DNA of 38,016 nt from positions 1 through 38,016 of the forward strand of contig JAGQYP010000038.1 in the NCBI GenBank assembly GCA_020436025.1, read 5' to 3'. This document shows, piece after piece, positions 9,304 through 18,243 of the stretch. A program made the translations under genes and the position numbers. The DNA comes from Crocinitomicaceae bacterium (GTDB lineage Bacteria > Bacteroidota > Bacteroidia > Flavobacteriales_D > Crocinitomicaceae). The notes beneath the pieces are model-generated. The model was not told the DNA's origin, made no database searches, and worked only from the letters and a program-made list of their open reading frames with translations. Numbering within the stretch: the first letter of the stretch is position 1; the number at the start of each line of letters is the position of its first letter.

Positions 9304-11430
9304 CTACTTCGATTTCTCTATTGCTTCCTCTTTCGAAATCGTTTTTCCTTCTTCGTCTCCGAAGATAGCAGGATTTTCCACGCCCATCTCTTTTACTTTT
9401 TCAAGAGCAGCTTGAGCTTCTTCAAGAGTTTTGTAGTTTTTGGTATAGTAAGCTACTTTACCATTTTTATCCTCATTTTGAACATTACCGATAGCTTGGT
9501 AGATCTCAATAACTTCTGTAGGTAGATTTCCTTCGAATTCACCTAAGAATACTTTGAATCGAATATTATCCTTCTTAGTATCATCGTTTCTCTTCTCAAC
9601 GAAAGTATTTTTCTCTTGATTTTCATCATAAGTTTCGGAAACATTTGCACCAGCTTCTACTAATGTTTTACGTTCACCTTCGTCATAAGCTACCACAAAT
9701 GCATTTGCATAACCCTGAGTAATCAATTCTACTTTGTATTTGTTCGCTTCTTCCATGGTTTTGAACGCTCCTGCGTAGTAACGTGTATATCCGTCCTTAC
9801 CTTTCGCGTAAACCACATCTTGTAAGTTTTGGAATCTATCGTCTTCCACTTTTTTCTTAAAGGCACCAATTTGAATTCTGTACACTTTACCTTGGGTATT
9901 GTCTGCAGTATGATTCGAATTCGTTTCAATTTTCTTAATCTGTTCGTCTGTCAGAATATTAATATTATCTGAGGTTTCACGAGTAGAACCAATTCCTGAA
10001 ACGTGCACTCCATTTTTCTCGAATTCTTTTTTCGCTGCTGCAGCTTCTTCCGCAGTTTTATAACCAGAAATACCGTAGTAAGTCGAGTCTCCTTTTTCGA
10101 TTGAGACAAAGTTTTCATATCCGATGTATTGATGGATCATGGCAGATGAATCTGTTGTTTTCTCTTTATCCAAAATCACTACGTATTCCTTTTCATCAGA
10201 TTTCTTAGGTGGTCGTTTTCCGCCTCTTGGATAACCAGGCACATAGAACTGTTCTTCAACAAGATCGTAGAAAACAAATTGATCTGTCGTGTCATAGAAA
10301 ATCACCATTCTATTGTTCAGTACTTCCTCAGGAATTTCAACACCATACATGTTTACTTCTGCGCCTTCTCTGGTGTCAGGTTCTTCATCAATATAATCTG
10401 GCACTAAATCTCCATCGCTATCGAGAGGACAACCTCTTTCATCAACGGAAGCTTCCAAAGGAGTATAAGCACAATGGTCAAATGGATCCATGATACCATC
10501 ATTATCCGTATCTGAAGAATCAGCCAAATAAGGATCATCGATAAGGAATTCCATTTCGTCAATTTTTCCTCCCGTACCTTTCTTGAAGACAAGATCATAG
10601 CTCAAACCAAAGGAAGTCCAAAGAAAATTATCCATCTGTTTGTTCCCTTGTCGCATTCCAACACCTTTCGAGCTAACATTATCAATGAGATCTGTAAAGG
10701 TGAAATGATAGGTACAAGATAATCGAGCAGCAAAACGCTCACCCATTTTAAAATTCAATCCCAAAGTAATGGGAACCGACCAGCTTTGGATACGATACAA
10801 TCCCAAGCCATCTAGATTCAATTCTCTTAAATCCGTTTCATAACTGTTGTCCCGACTAATAATTTCAGCTGAAGGGGCATTAGGATCATTTTCTGCAATG
10901 TTTCGAATGGATCCGTCGCTCCAATAGTGGTAGTCGTACCATTTGTTACGCATGTCACTTTTTGTATTAAACTCAAACGAAGTGATTCCAATACCAATGG
11001 TTGGACTAAAAAATCTTTTTAATTTTTCGGTTACCAAGGGGAACAGGTTGTAATGAACCATGATACCCCCCATTCTGATTCTCGATTGGAAATTTAAATT
11101 TCTTACAGGAGTGTGTTCGTTGACCGTAATTTTGTTGAACTGTCCGAAAATTTCTAGATGTAACGCGTTGTTTAAAGGAGCCTGAGCAAAGATCTTGATT
11201 CCGTAAGAACCACTAAAAGGGCTATAACCTTTTAAGTTGTTTTGAACATCTCCAAAAAAGGAGAGTACCCCTATTTCAAAACCGATAGTAGGCTTAAACA
11301 CATGATCTAATGTGTCATTTTTGATGTCACTTTTCTTTTTAGTTTTTGTAGAATCTCTTTCACTTTGCATACTAAATGATGCAGAAAAGAAAGTGAGCAT
11401 TAGTCCTAATATGGCAAGTTTCTTAGTCAA
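9304..11430 (-). CDS. Outer-membrane barrel with TSP3 and three SPOR-like repeats
   Basis: This 708 aa exported protein has a signal peptide (about 1-20) and then a beta-barrel-like region (about 45-285) with repeated aromatic/Gly strands. Next come calcium-binding thrombospondin type 3 motifs (about 307-352, with Asp-x-Asp-x-Asp-Gly patterns) and three SPOR-like units at about 414-480, 515-582 and 622-692. The middle unit is clearest: Tyr-Arg-Ile-Gln-Ile-Gly-Ala-Phe and later Tyr-Tyr-Ala-Gly-Ala-Phe. SPOR domains bind denuded peptidoglycan at sites of wall splitting, so the C-terminus is probably periplasmic and the protein may tie the outer membrane to the wall, as OmpA does. The start is TTG at 11430, chosen because it gives Thr-Lys-Lys before the signal core; the next ATG is 10 codons in. 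Confidence 0.82.
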   Translation of the reverse strand: MTKKLAILGLMLTFFSASFSMQSERDSTKTKKKSDIKNDTLDHVFKPTIGFEIGVLSFFGDVQNNLKGYSPFSGSYGIKIFAQAPLNNALHLEIFGQFNKITVNEHTPVRNLNFQSRIRMGGIMVHYNLFPLVTEKLKRFFSPTIGIGITSFEFNTKSDMRNKWYDYHYWSDGSIRNIAENDPNAPSAEIISRDNSYETDLRELNLDGLGLYRIQSWSVPITLGLNFKMGERFAARLSCTYHFTFTDLIDNVSSKGVGMRQGNKQMDNFLWTSFGLSYDLVFKKGTGGKIDEMEFLIDDPYLADSSDTDNDGIMDPFDHCAYTPLEASVDERGCPLDSDGDLVPDYIDEEPDTREGAEVNMYGVEIPEEVLNNRMVIFYDTTDQFVFYDLVEEQFYVPGYPRGGKRPPKKSDEKEYVVILDKEKTTDSSAMIHQYIGYENFVSIEKGDSTYYGISGYKTAEEAAAAKKEFEKNGVHVSGIGSTRETSDNINILTDEQIKKIETNSNHTADNTQGKVYRIQIGAFKKKVEDDRFQNLQDVVYAKGKDGYTRYYAGAFKTMEEANKYKVELITQGYANAFVVAYDEGERKTLVEAGANVSETYDENQEKNTFVEKRNDDTKKDNIRFKVFLGEFEGNLPTEVIEIYQAIGNVQNEDKNGKVAYYTKNYKTLEEAQAALEKVKEMGVENPAIFGDEEGKTISKEEAIEKSK

Positions 11431-11485
11431 GTCTAAAAGTAACCTATCTTATAAAAATAAAGCGATTTTGTCAAAAAAGCAAGAA

Positions 11486-12607
11486 TTATTGCACCCATTT
11501 TTGGTTTGATAATACTAAGGCTTCTTGTACGGTAATTCTTTTGGTTTTGTTATATGCGGTAACAAATGGTTTGGGTAAGTTGGTTGATCCTCTCAATTCT
11601 TCTCTTTTATCTCGGGCAAACTGATATTCTGGAAAGTTTCCAATGATATATTTCTGCCAACCTTCATGGGCTTCTACCGTAAATTCCGTATTGAACTTAT
11701 GCATTCTTTGAAAATACTCCTTACCAACTACTTTGTGAGCCGCCATAATCTGAACTTTGTAAGTTACATCTGTAAGGGGAGGGTCGATTTGTGGGGTAGG
11801 AAGTTCTTTAGCTTTTCCAGTAGTCGGAATGAAATATTCTACAGACTTTCCGTCCACAATCATGTATTCAGCCCAAAAGTATCCCTCAATGTTGTAGATG
11901 GATTCGGTAGGAGTGATCTCTTTAAGGGCGTATTTTACCTTGATTTTTTCTCCAGCCGGAGGAAGTTCTAGCCAGGTAAAGACAATCCTTCCATTTCCTG
12001 GGTCAATTTTCGTTGTTGCATTATTCGCTTCTAGGATTTTAGCTGCATAACCTTCCGGAATATTTTCTTTAATCCCTCCAAAACCAGTATTGGAACCAGG
12101 ATCGATGACTAATTCAATCTCGTACATTCCTTTTTCAGTTTCTTTGATGTCTCTATGGCAATCTAATTTTGGAGTCTTTTCTGGGTACACGTGAATGACT
12201 TTATCCGGGAGATGCAGTGTTTTACGCGTACCATCCATGAATGAGAATTCACCATCAATGATTTGGGTTCCGTATTGCAATCCTCGTACTTCAAAAGTGA
12301 CTTCAATTACAGGTTCTGGCGGTAAATTTTCCCATCTGAAAATAAGATTCCCTTCCTCTTTATCGGGGACTCCTCCTCCTGCATTTAAAATGGTCGCTTC
12401 AACGCCCTTAGCACGGTTTAAGCCCAATACGAGTCGAGCCGCACCAGTAGCATCTCCTTTGTCTATGGTAAGGGTGATGGTTTTGGTTTCATTGATGTTG
12501 ACACCTACCTGATTACTGTACTCAAAGTTAACCCCATCTTGCGTGTAAAGCAAGGAGATCAGTACAACTCCGACGATATTCAATCCTATCAGGTAAGATT
12601 TCACCAT
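11486..12607 (-). CDS. Envelope protein with duplicated Ig-like domain and SPOR-like end
   Basis: The 373 aa protein starts with a hydrophobic signal or anchor (about 5-21). Two related beta domains follow. Residues 44-108 and 162-228 share the order Ile-x-Leu-x-Ile-Asp, then Ala-x-Ile-Leu-x-Ala, then Gly-x-(Leu/Ile)-x-Phe-x-Trp-x-x-Leu-Pro-Pro. Residues 282-352 look like a SPOR domain: Tyr-Lys-Val-Gln-Ile at the start, Tyr-Ile-Ile-Gly-Asn-Phe in the middle and Pro-Phe-Val-Thr-Ala-Tyr at the end. It is probably periplasmic. The barrel protein with three SPOR-like units follows 55 bases downstream on the same strand, so they may act together. The family of the repeated domain is unknown to me. 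The start is ATG, directly behind a promoter box. Confidence 0.78.
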   Translation of the reverse strand: MVKSYLIGLNIVGVVLISLLYTQDGVNFEYSNQVGVNINETKTITLTIDKGDATGAARLVLGLNRAKGVEATILNAGGGVPDKEEGNLIFRWENLPPEPVIEVTFEVRGLQYGTQIIDGEFSFMDGTRKTLHLPDKVIHVYPEKTPKLDCHRDIKETEKGMYEIELVIDPGSNTGFGGIKENIPEGYAAKILEANNATTKIDPGNGRIVFTWLELPPAGEKIKVKYALKEITPTESIYNIEGYFWAEYMIVDGKSVEYFIPTTGKAKELPTPQIDPPLTDVTYKVQIMAAHKVVGKEYFQRMHKFNTEFTVEAHEGWQKYIIGNFPEYQFARDKREELRGSTNLPKPFVTAYNKTKRITVQEALVLSNQKWVQ

Positions 12608-12611
12608 TGTA

Positions 12612-12641
12612 CAAATGTATTAAATTCGAAACACAAGCAAA
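12612..12641 (-). promoter_or_regulatory. Bacteroidota-type promoter for the duplicated-domain protein
   Basis: Read on the minus strand, a TTTG (12641-12638) is followed after 18 bases by TACATTTG (12619-12612). This fits the -33 TTTG and -7 TAnnTTTG pattern of Bacteroidota. The ATG begins at 12607, only four bases after the box, so the transcript would be leaderless or nearly so. Confidence 0.55.
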
Positions 12642-12717
12642 ATACCGCGTTAAAAAGAATTTAACAATCCCCTTTTAATATAAACAATTGATTCTATCTG
12701 ACTTAGAGCAAAATGAA

Positions 12718-13395
12718 CTAGAAATTCGGTTTCAATTCATGTCTTGAATAGAAGTCGTCGATGTACTTAATTGCCTCATCTGTAGAGTCTGTTACCAAAA
12801 ATAAGTCTAAATCTTCCGGCGAAATATTTTTTTCCTCGGCTAACATGACTTGCTTGATCCAATCCACTAGACCACTCCAATATTTTTTACCCATAAGAAT
12901 AACGGGTTTACGATTGATCTTGTCTGTTTGGATTAAAGTTAAGGATTCAAAAAGTTCATCCATGGTTCCGTAACCACCCGGTAATACTACAAATCCTTGA
13001 GAATATTTTACAAAAACTACTTTTCTAACAAAGAAGTAATCGAAATGCAAACATTTGTCAGTATCGATATAAGGATTATAGTGTTGTTCAAATGGTAGGT
13101 CTATGTTTAAACCAACGGACTGACCTTTACCTTCTTTAGCACCTTTATTTCCTGCTTCCATGATTCCAGGTCCGCCTCCGGTAATTACTCCGTATCCGTG
13201 CTCAGCTAGTTTTTTACTGATATCCACGCCCATTTGGTAGTATTCATGGTCTGGTTGTGTTCTTGCCGATCCAAAAACGGAAATACAAGGACCTAAAAGA
13301 GCCATCTTTTCATATCCTTCAACAAATTCAGCCATTATTTTGAATATGGCCCAACTATCGTTTGTCTTGATATCATTCCAATCTTTTTGTCTCAT
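12718..13395 (-). CDS. LOG family protein (TIGR00730 / lysine decarboxylase-like)
   Basis: This 225 aa Rossmann-fold protein has Gly-Gly-Gly-Pro-Gly-Ile-Met-Glu-Ala near 73-81 and the family signature Pro-Gly-Gly-Tyr-Gly-Thr-Met-Asp-Glu at 139-147, preceded by Arg-Lys near 124. LOG enzymes remove ribose 5-phosphate from nucleoside 5'-monophosphates and were first known from cytokinin activation. In bacteria the true substrate is often unclear, and old 'lysine decarboxylase' names are misleading. It follows uvrA by six bases and is the last gene of the nine-gene run. The start is ATG. No convincing terminator is seen downstream. Confidence 0.9.
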   Translation of the reverse strand: MRQKDWNDIKTNDSWAIFKIMAEFVEGYEKMALLGPCISVFGSARTQPDHEYYQMGVDISKKLAEHGYGVITGGGPGIMEAGNKGAKEGKGQSVGLNIDLPFEQHYNPYIDTDKCLHFDYFFVRKVVFVKYSQGFVVLPGGYGTMDELFESLTLIQTDKINRKPVILMGKKYWSGLVDWIKQVMLAEEKNISPEDLDLFLVTDSTDEAIKYIDDFYSRHELKPNF

Positions 13396-13401
13396 AGTTT
13401 G

Positions 13402-16209
13402 TCAATTTAGTTCGTTAATTAAATATTTTCCTGTTATACTTTTCTTGTTTTTAATAATCGTTTTTGGTTCTCCAACCGCAACGATTTCACCCCCTTTTTT
13501 TCCACCATCCGGACCAATATCAATAATGTAATCCGCAACTTTAATGATATCCATGTTGTGTTCGATAATCAATACCGTATTTCCTTCGTCAACCAGTCGA
13601 TCCAAAACTTCATTTAAGAGTCTGATATCTTCAAAATGCAGTCCTGTAGAAGGTTCATCCAAAATGTAAAATGTCTTTCCGGTTGATTTTTTGGAAAGTT
13701 CCGTTGCCAATTTGATTCTTTGAGCTTCTCCACCGGACAAAGTGGTTGAGGGTTGACCGACTTTTACATAGCCAAGTCCTACAGAGTTCAACGTTTTTAA
13801 AATACGATTTATTTTAGGGATTCCTTCAAAAAAATGTTGTGCCTGCTCGATGGTCATCTCCAAAACATCCGAAATCGACTTTCCTTTATAGCGCACTTCC
13901 AGTGTTTCCCGATTGTATCTTTTCCCATTGCACGTTTCGCATTCGACCATCACATCGGGGAGAAAATTCATTTCAATCACCTTAATACCCGCACCGCTGC
14001 ATGTTTCGCATCTACCACCTTTTACATTGAAAGAAAATCTACCTGCTTTGTAGCCTCTGATTTGAGCTTCGGGCAAACTAGCAAACATTTCTCGAATGTG
14101 GGTAAACATCCCAACATAAGTTGCTGGGTTGGACCGAGGTGTGCGTCCAATTGGCGACTGATCAATTTCAATTACTTTGTCGATATGTTCTAACCCCTTA
14201 ACTGATTTATAGGGTAAAGGCTTTTTGACTCCGTTATAGAAATGTTTGTTTAAAATAGGGTAGAGGGTTTGAGTAATTAAAGAAGATTTTCCTGAGCCAG
14301 AAACACCAGAAACACATACTTTTACCCCGAGTGGAACTTTTAAATCAACATTTTTAAGATTGTGCCCCGAAGCTCCTTTTAGTTCGAGAAAATTCCCATT
14401 TCCTTTCCGGGGTGTATCTGGAATTTCAATTTTTTTCTTTCCGTTGAGATATTGCGCAGTAAGGGTGTCATGAGTAAGCAATTCCTTCACATTACTTGCT
14501 GAGACGATTTCTCCTCCATGACGGCCCGCTTTTGGGCCAATATCGATGACATAGTCCGCCGATTCGATCATTTCTTTGTCATGTTCTACAACAATTACAG
14601 AGTTTCCTGTATCCCTTAATTTTGTCAAGGACTGGATCAATCGAGTATTGTCTCTTTGATGTAAACCAATGCTTGGTTCATCCAAAATATAGAGCACGTT
14701 CATCAATTCTGAGCCTATTTGTGTGGCAAGCCGGATTCTTTGGGCTTCTCCACCAGATAGCGATTTTGAGGGTCGATTCAAAGTGAGGTAATCCAATCCT
14801 ACATCGAGAATGAAACGAGTGCGATCAGCTATTTCTTTGATGATTTCCGTTGCAATTTTTAATTCCTTTTCAGACAATTCTTTTTGCATGCGTTCGATGA
14901 AGAGACCTAATTCTGCAAAATCCAAAGCAGCAATATCCGCAATGTTTCTATCGAGAATTTTGAAGTTGAGTGCTTCTTCTTTGAGTCTTTTTCCTTCGCA
15001 CTTTGGGCAAGGAATTTTATTCATGAAGCTTGTTGCCCATCTTTTAATTGGGCCTTTTGGGTTTTCATCTAGTTGTTTTTGAATGAGCTGTCCAATTCCT
15101 TCAAGTTCCAGGGTTCTTAGATGACCTTCTTCATCTTTGATCATTTCCTCAGTTCCGTTGATAATCTTCAGAATGAGTTCTTCTTCGATATTCTCAATTG
15201 GAGTATCTAAAGTGTAATCGTAATGATTTAGAATGAGTTCGATTTTTTCGTTTAGGTATTTGGATTTGAGATCATGAAGAGGAACAATTCCTCCTTTTTT
15301 AATCGATAATTTAGGGTTAGGAATCAGTTTTTTAATTTCCAATTCATTTATTTCACCTAATCCGTTACAGCTTCGACAAGCACCGTAAGGAGAGTTAAAT
15401 GAAAATAAATTGGGCTCAGGTTCGGGATATGAAATACCAGATGTTGGACACATCAAAGCTCTTGAAAAGTGTTTTTCAGTACCTTTTTCATAGTCCAAAA
15501 CGATCATGGATTTATTCCCGTACTTCATAGCGGTTGTCACGCTTTCATAAATCCTTTGCTTGTGTTCTTTTTTAACCTGAATTCGGTCAATTACAATTTC
15601 AATATCATGAATTTTATAGCGATCCAGTTTCATTCCTGGCTTAATGTCCATGATTTTCTGGTCTGCTCTAACTTTGGCAAATCCCAGCTTTTGTATTTGT
15701 TCAAAAAGTTCCCGATAATGTCCTTTCCTACCTCTAATTCTTGGAGCCAAAATGATAATCTTTTCTCCATCAAATTGATCCAAAATAAGATCCACAATTT
15801 GTTCGTCGGAATACTTAACCATTTTCTCTCCACTCACAGAAGAATAGGCAGTACTTGCTCTGGCGTAGAGAAGTCTTAAAAAGTCATAGATCTCAGTGAT
15901 GGTTCCAACCGTTGATCTTGGACTTCGATTCACCGTTTTTTGTTCTATGGAAATTACAGGAGAAAGCCCCGTGATCTTATCTACATCTGGTCGCTCCAAT
16001 CCGCCTAAAAATTGTCTGGCATAACTTGAGAAAGTTTCAATAAATCGTCTTTGACCTTCTGCGTAGATGGTATCAAATGCTAAAGATGATTTTCCAGAGC
16101 CACTTAGTCCCGTGATGACAACCAGTTGGTTTCTCGGGATGGTGACATTGATATCTTTTAGGTTGTGTTCTCTTGCTCCGTAGATTTTTATTTCTGTCTC
16201 TTCCGTCAA
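13402..16209 (-). CDS. uvrA: Excinuclease ABC subunit A
   Basis: UvrA is the damage-sensing ATPase of nucleotide excision repair and works with UvrB in the cytoplasm. The 935 aa length is normal. The first Walker A (Gly-Leu-Ser-Gly-Ser-Gly-Lys-Ser-Ser) lies near 33-41, and both ABC halves carry Leu-Ser-Gly-Gly-Glu-Ala-Gln-Arg signatures and Ile-Leu-Asp-Glu-Pro-Ser Walker B blocks. The C-terminal zinc module is complete (Cys-x2-Cys ... Cys-x2-Cys around Gly-Gly-Arg-Cys-Glu-Thr-Cys). In the N-terminal module the first pair reads Cys-Pro-Thr-Ser, so one zinc cysteine is absent. The start must be TTG at 16209: there is no ATG in frame, and a stop lies six codons upstream. The TTG overlaps the TGA of the lytic transglycosylase gene, suggesting translational coupling. 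Confidence 0.97.
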   Translation of the reverse strand: MTEETEIKIYGAREHNLKDINVTIPRNQLVVITGLSGSGKSSLAFDTIYAEGQRRFIETFSSYARQFLGGLERPDVDKITGLSPVISIEQKTVNRSPRSTVGTITEIYDFLRLLYARASTAYSSVSGEKMVKYSDEQIVDLILDQFDGEKIIILAPRIRGRKGHYRELFEQIQKLGFAKVRADQKIMDIKPGMKLDRYKIHDIEIVIDRIQVKKEHKQRIYESVTTAMKYGNKSMIVLDYEKGTEKHFSRALMCPTSGISYPEPEPNLFSFNSPYGACRSCNGLGEINELEIKKLIPNPKLSIKKGGIVPLHDLKSKYLNEKIELILNHYDYTLDTPIENIEEELILKIINGTEEMIKDEEGHLRTLELEGIGQLIQKQLDENPKGPIKRWATSFMNKIPCPKCEGKRLKEEALNFKILDRNIADIAALDFAELGLFIERMQKELSEKELKIATEIIKEIADRTRFILDVGLDYLTLNRPSKSLSGGEAQRIRLATQIGSELMNVLYILDEPSIGLHQRDNTRLIQSLTKLRDTGNSVIVVEHDKEMIESADYVIDIGPKAGRHGGEIVSASNVKELLTHDTLTAQYLNGKKKIEIPDTPRKGNGNFLELKGASGHNLKNVDLKVPLGVKVCVSGVSGSGKSSLITQTLYPILNKHFYNGVKKPLPYKSVKGLEHIDKVIEIDQSPIGRTPRSNPATYVGMFTHIREMFASLPEAQIRGYKAGRFSFNVKGGRCETCSGAGIKVIEMNFLPDVMVECETCNGKRYNRETLEVRYKGKSISDVLEMTIEQAQHFFEGIPKINRILKTLNSVGLGYVKVGQPSTTLSGGEAQRIKLATELSKKSTGKTFYILDEPSTGLHFEDIRLLNEVLDRLVDEGNTVLIIEHNMDIIKVADYIIDIGPDGGKKGGEIVAVGEPKTIIKNKKSITGKYLINELN

Positions 16210-17150
16210 TCCTTTATGGGTATTTTAATGGTGTATGGTTTATTTCCTTTAGGTAATTTGGAAGATCTGATCCAAGGGTTGAGTAATTTCAAAGATTTGT
16301 AATTGGTTCCTTGTTCTTTCGCAAAGATTTTAAGGTCATCGATTGTTTCTGCTACTTTAATTTCTTTGGAATCTGGTAATTGGTAATATTGATCATCAGC
16401 AATATAGAAACCATATTTTTCTGGATTTTCCATGATTAATTTAACTGCCAGCATACGGAAAACATATCGGGCGGTCTCTGAATTCAGATAGAGATCAAAA
16501 TAGGAATTCACCCCTTGTTCTTCCATCGCTTCAGAGATTCCTCCTTGGCCTCTATTATAAGCGGCCGCTGCCAGGAACCAGTCGTCGTAAACCCGATGTA
16601 AACGCTTGAGGAATTCACATGCCGCTTCAGTAGATTTTTCAAGATGATATCTCTCATCCACAAATTTGTCTACCTCCATGTCAAAATTTTTGGCTGTGGG
16701 TTTCATGAATTGCCAAACTCCAGCAGCTCCGGCAGGCGAAACTACATTTTCCAGTCCGCTTTCAATAACGGCTAAATATTTAAAATCATCCGGCAATCCA
16801 TTTTTTTTGAGAATGGGTTCGATGATGGAAAAGTACATTTTAGATTTCTTGAGGAAAAGTAAAGTATGACTATGTCTGAACATGTTTACAATGATTTCTT
16901 TGTCCAGTCTTTCTTTGAAGTCGATTCCATCCATTGGGATGTTTTGACCTGCGAAAGTCATTTTTTCAGGAAGTGGAGGGCAAGTAACCTTTTGTTCAGA
17001 ATCGACTTCTGGGATTTCATTTTTCCCTTGAACTTCTTTATTTGCAGATTCCTCTGTTTTCTGATTTTGGGAAGAATTATATGAATTAGTGGCGTAAATC
17101 GACAATGCCGCCGTAGCCAGAATCACATATAGGATATTAAATTTTTTCAT
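16206..17150 (-). CDS. MltD-like lytic transglycosylase
   Basis: This 314 aa exported enzyme cleaves peptidoglycan glycan strands. It has an N-terminal hydrophobic signal/anchor (about 5-20) and a low-complexity Gln/Glu/Lys linker to about 55. The SLT domain has the catalytic Glu130 in Ala-Val-Ile-Glu-Ser-Gly-Leu, Gly-Ala-Ala-Gly-Val-Trp-Gln-Phe-Met at 141-149, and Ala-Ala-Ala-Tyr-Asn-Arg-Gly at 195-201. The C-terminal 50 residues look like one LysM-like fold (Leu-Leu-Asn-Pro-Trp ... Leu-Pro-Lys-Gly ... Tyr-Thr-Ile-Lys-Ile-Pro). Its ATG overlaps the end of the WecA-like gene by 14 bases, and its TGA overlaps the uvrA start. Its place after polysaccharide genes fits a role in opening the wall for export or assembly (inference). 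Confidence 0.9.
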   Translation of the reverse strand: MKKFNILYVILATAALSIYATNSYNSSQNQKTEESANKEVQGKNEIPEVDSEQKVTCPPLPEKMTFAGQNIPMDGIDFKERLDKEIIVNMFRHSHTLLFLKKSKMYFSIIEPILKKNGLPDDFKYLAVIESGLENVVSPAGAAGVWQFMKPTAKNFDMEVDKFVDERYHLEKSTEAACEFLKRLHRVYDDWFLAAAAYNRGQGGISEAMEEQGVNSYFDLYLNSETARYVFRMLAVKLIMENPEKYGFYIADDQYYQLPDSKEIKVAETIDDLKIFAKEQGTNYKSLKLLNPWIRSSKLPKGNKPYTIKIPIKD

Positions 17151-18243
17151 TTTTTTCGACTTCTACCTGATGCTTGATTTTATAGAAATATAAAATTAAA
17201 ACAATTGGGTAAAGTACGAATAAAATTCCCAAATAAGAATCGAATTTAACTTTGATCCAAACCGCGAGAAGTGCCAAAATTAAGGACAGTAAGTTCAATA
17301 TCATAAACCGATATCCGATTTGCTTGTCTGATAAACCAAGATAAGATAAATGGTGAGTGGTGTGGTCCTTTCCACCTACCATTGGAGATTGTCCTTTTCG
17401 AATTCGATTAATGGTTACAAAAGTAGTATCCACAATAGTTACCGTAAAAATTATCAAAACCAGGCTAAAACTGAAAATGATTGCAAGCAAACTATAGTGC
17501 TCTGCTGGATCGATTCGTTTGATTAAGTTCCAACCTTGGTCTATAGAAACATAAGCAAGAACAAAACCTAAAAATTGACTCCCAGTATCACCCATAAACA
17601 TTTTTGAGGGGTTGAGATTGTAGGGTAAGAAACCGATAATGGCACCAACCAGACTGATCAAAACCGTAATATTGATCAAATAATTCCAATCAAAAATATA
17701 GATGATAAAGATGATGGAGAGTAAGATTTGCAGACTCGTAACTGCCGTAATACCGTCCATGTTATCCAGCATATTGAGGGAATTCATAATTCCGATCACC
17801 CAAATTATCGTTAGGGCGTAGTTAAGAATCTCATATTGGAAAACATTGATATAGGAACCTGTGGCGATCATTAAAACTCCACAAAGAATTTGAGTGAATA
17901 GTTTAATTAAGGGTTTGGTATCATAGGCATCATCTGCCAATCCCATGAAAAAGGCTAAAAAAGATCCACCTAGAAAACCTAAAAACCTAAGGTTGTGATA
18001 GATGTCTGATTCTCCAAAAATGACAGAATAAACCAGAATACTTGCAAAAAATGAGATAAAGAAACTGATTCCTCCTAATGAAGGTTTGCTCACACTGCTC
18101 CAACGAATGACCACATTATTTTTATTTCTTATTCCTAGATTCCCTGCAAATGAAAGCAAGAGCTTGTTAATCATTAGTGAAGCAACAAATGAAAAAAAGA
18201 AAAAGATGATAACGTATAAGTGTGGATTTTCAAAAAACTTCAT
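17137..18243 (-). CDS. WecA-like undecaprenyl-phosphate sugar-1-phosphate transferase
   Basis: This 368 aa integral membrane protein of the MraY/WecA family has about ten or eleven hydrophobic segments. It starts glycan assembly by moving a sugar 1-phosphate from a UDP-sugar to undecaprenyl phosphate. Diagnostic motifs are Asp-Asp-x-x-Asp at 104-108, Asn-Met-Leu-Asp-Asn-Met-Asp-Gly at 157-164, Phe-Met-Gly-Asp-Thr-Gly-Ser near 216-222, and the His-rich loop Asp-His-Thr-Thr-His-His-Leu near 293-299. The His loop favours WecA over MraY, as does the setting among polysaccharide export genes. The ATG overlaps the rfbC stop by one base (TAATG). The sugar used is unknown. Confidence 0.9.
   Translation of the reverse strand: MKFFENPHLYVIIFFFFSFVASLMINKLLLSFAGNLGIRNKNNVVIRWSSVSKPSLGGISFFISFFASILVYSVIFGESDIYHNLRFLGFLGGSFLAFFMGLADDAYDTKPLIKLFTQILCGVLMIATGSYINVFQYEILNYALTIIWVIGIMNSLNMLDNMDGITAVTSLQILLSIIFIIYIFDWNYLINITVLISLVGAIIGFLPYNLNPSKMFMGDTGSQFLGFVLAYVSIDQGWNLIKRIDPAEHYSLLAIIFSFSLVLIIFTVTIVDTTFVTINRIRKGQSPMVGGKDHTTHHLSYLGLSDKQIGYRFMILNLLSLILALLAVWIKVKFDSYLGILFVLYPIVLILYFYKIKHQVEVEKNEKI

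Noticed and set aside
12642..12670. Terminator after the LOG gene (GTTAAA/TTTAAC dyad)
   Set aside because: The stem is only six A/T-rich pairs and no T tract follows it on the minus strand. It overlaps the upstream end of the next promoter region instead.
15469..15879. Open frame of 136 codons on the plus strand inside uvrA
   Set aside because: It lies fully opposite a strongly supported gene, has low-complexity Phe/Asn/Leu-rich content and no recognisable motif. It is a shadow of uvrA.
13402..16209. Missing cysteine in the first zinc module of UvrA as a sign of a broken gene
   Set aside because: All other motifs and the full length are intact. From memory, related Bacteroidota UvrA proteins also carry this change, so it looks lineage-typical, not damaging. 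An alignment would settle it.
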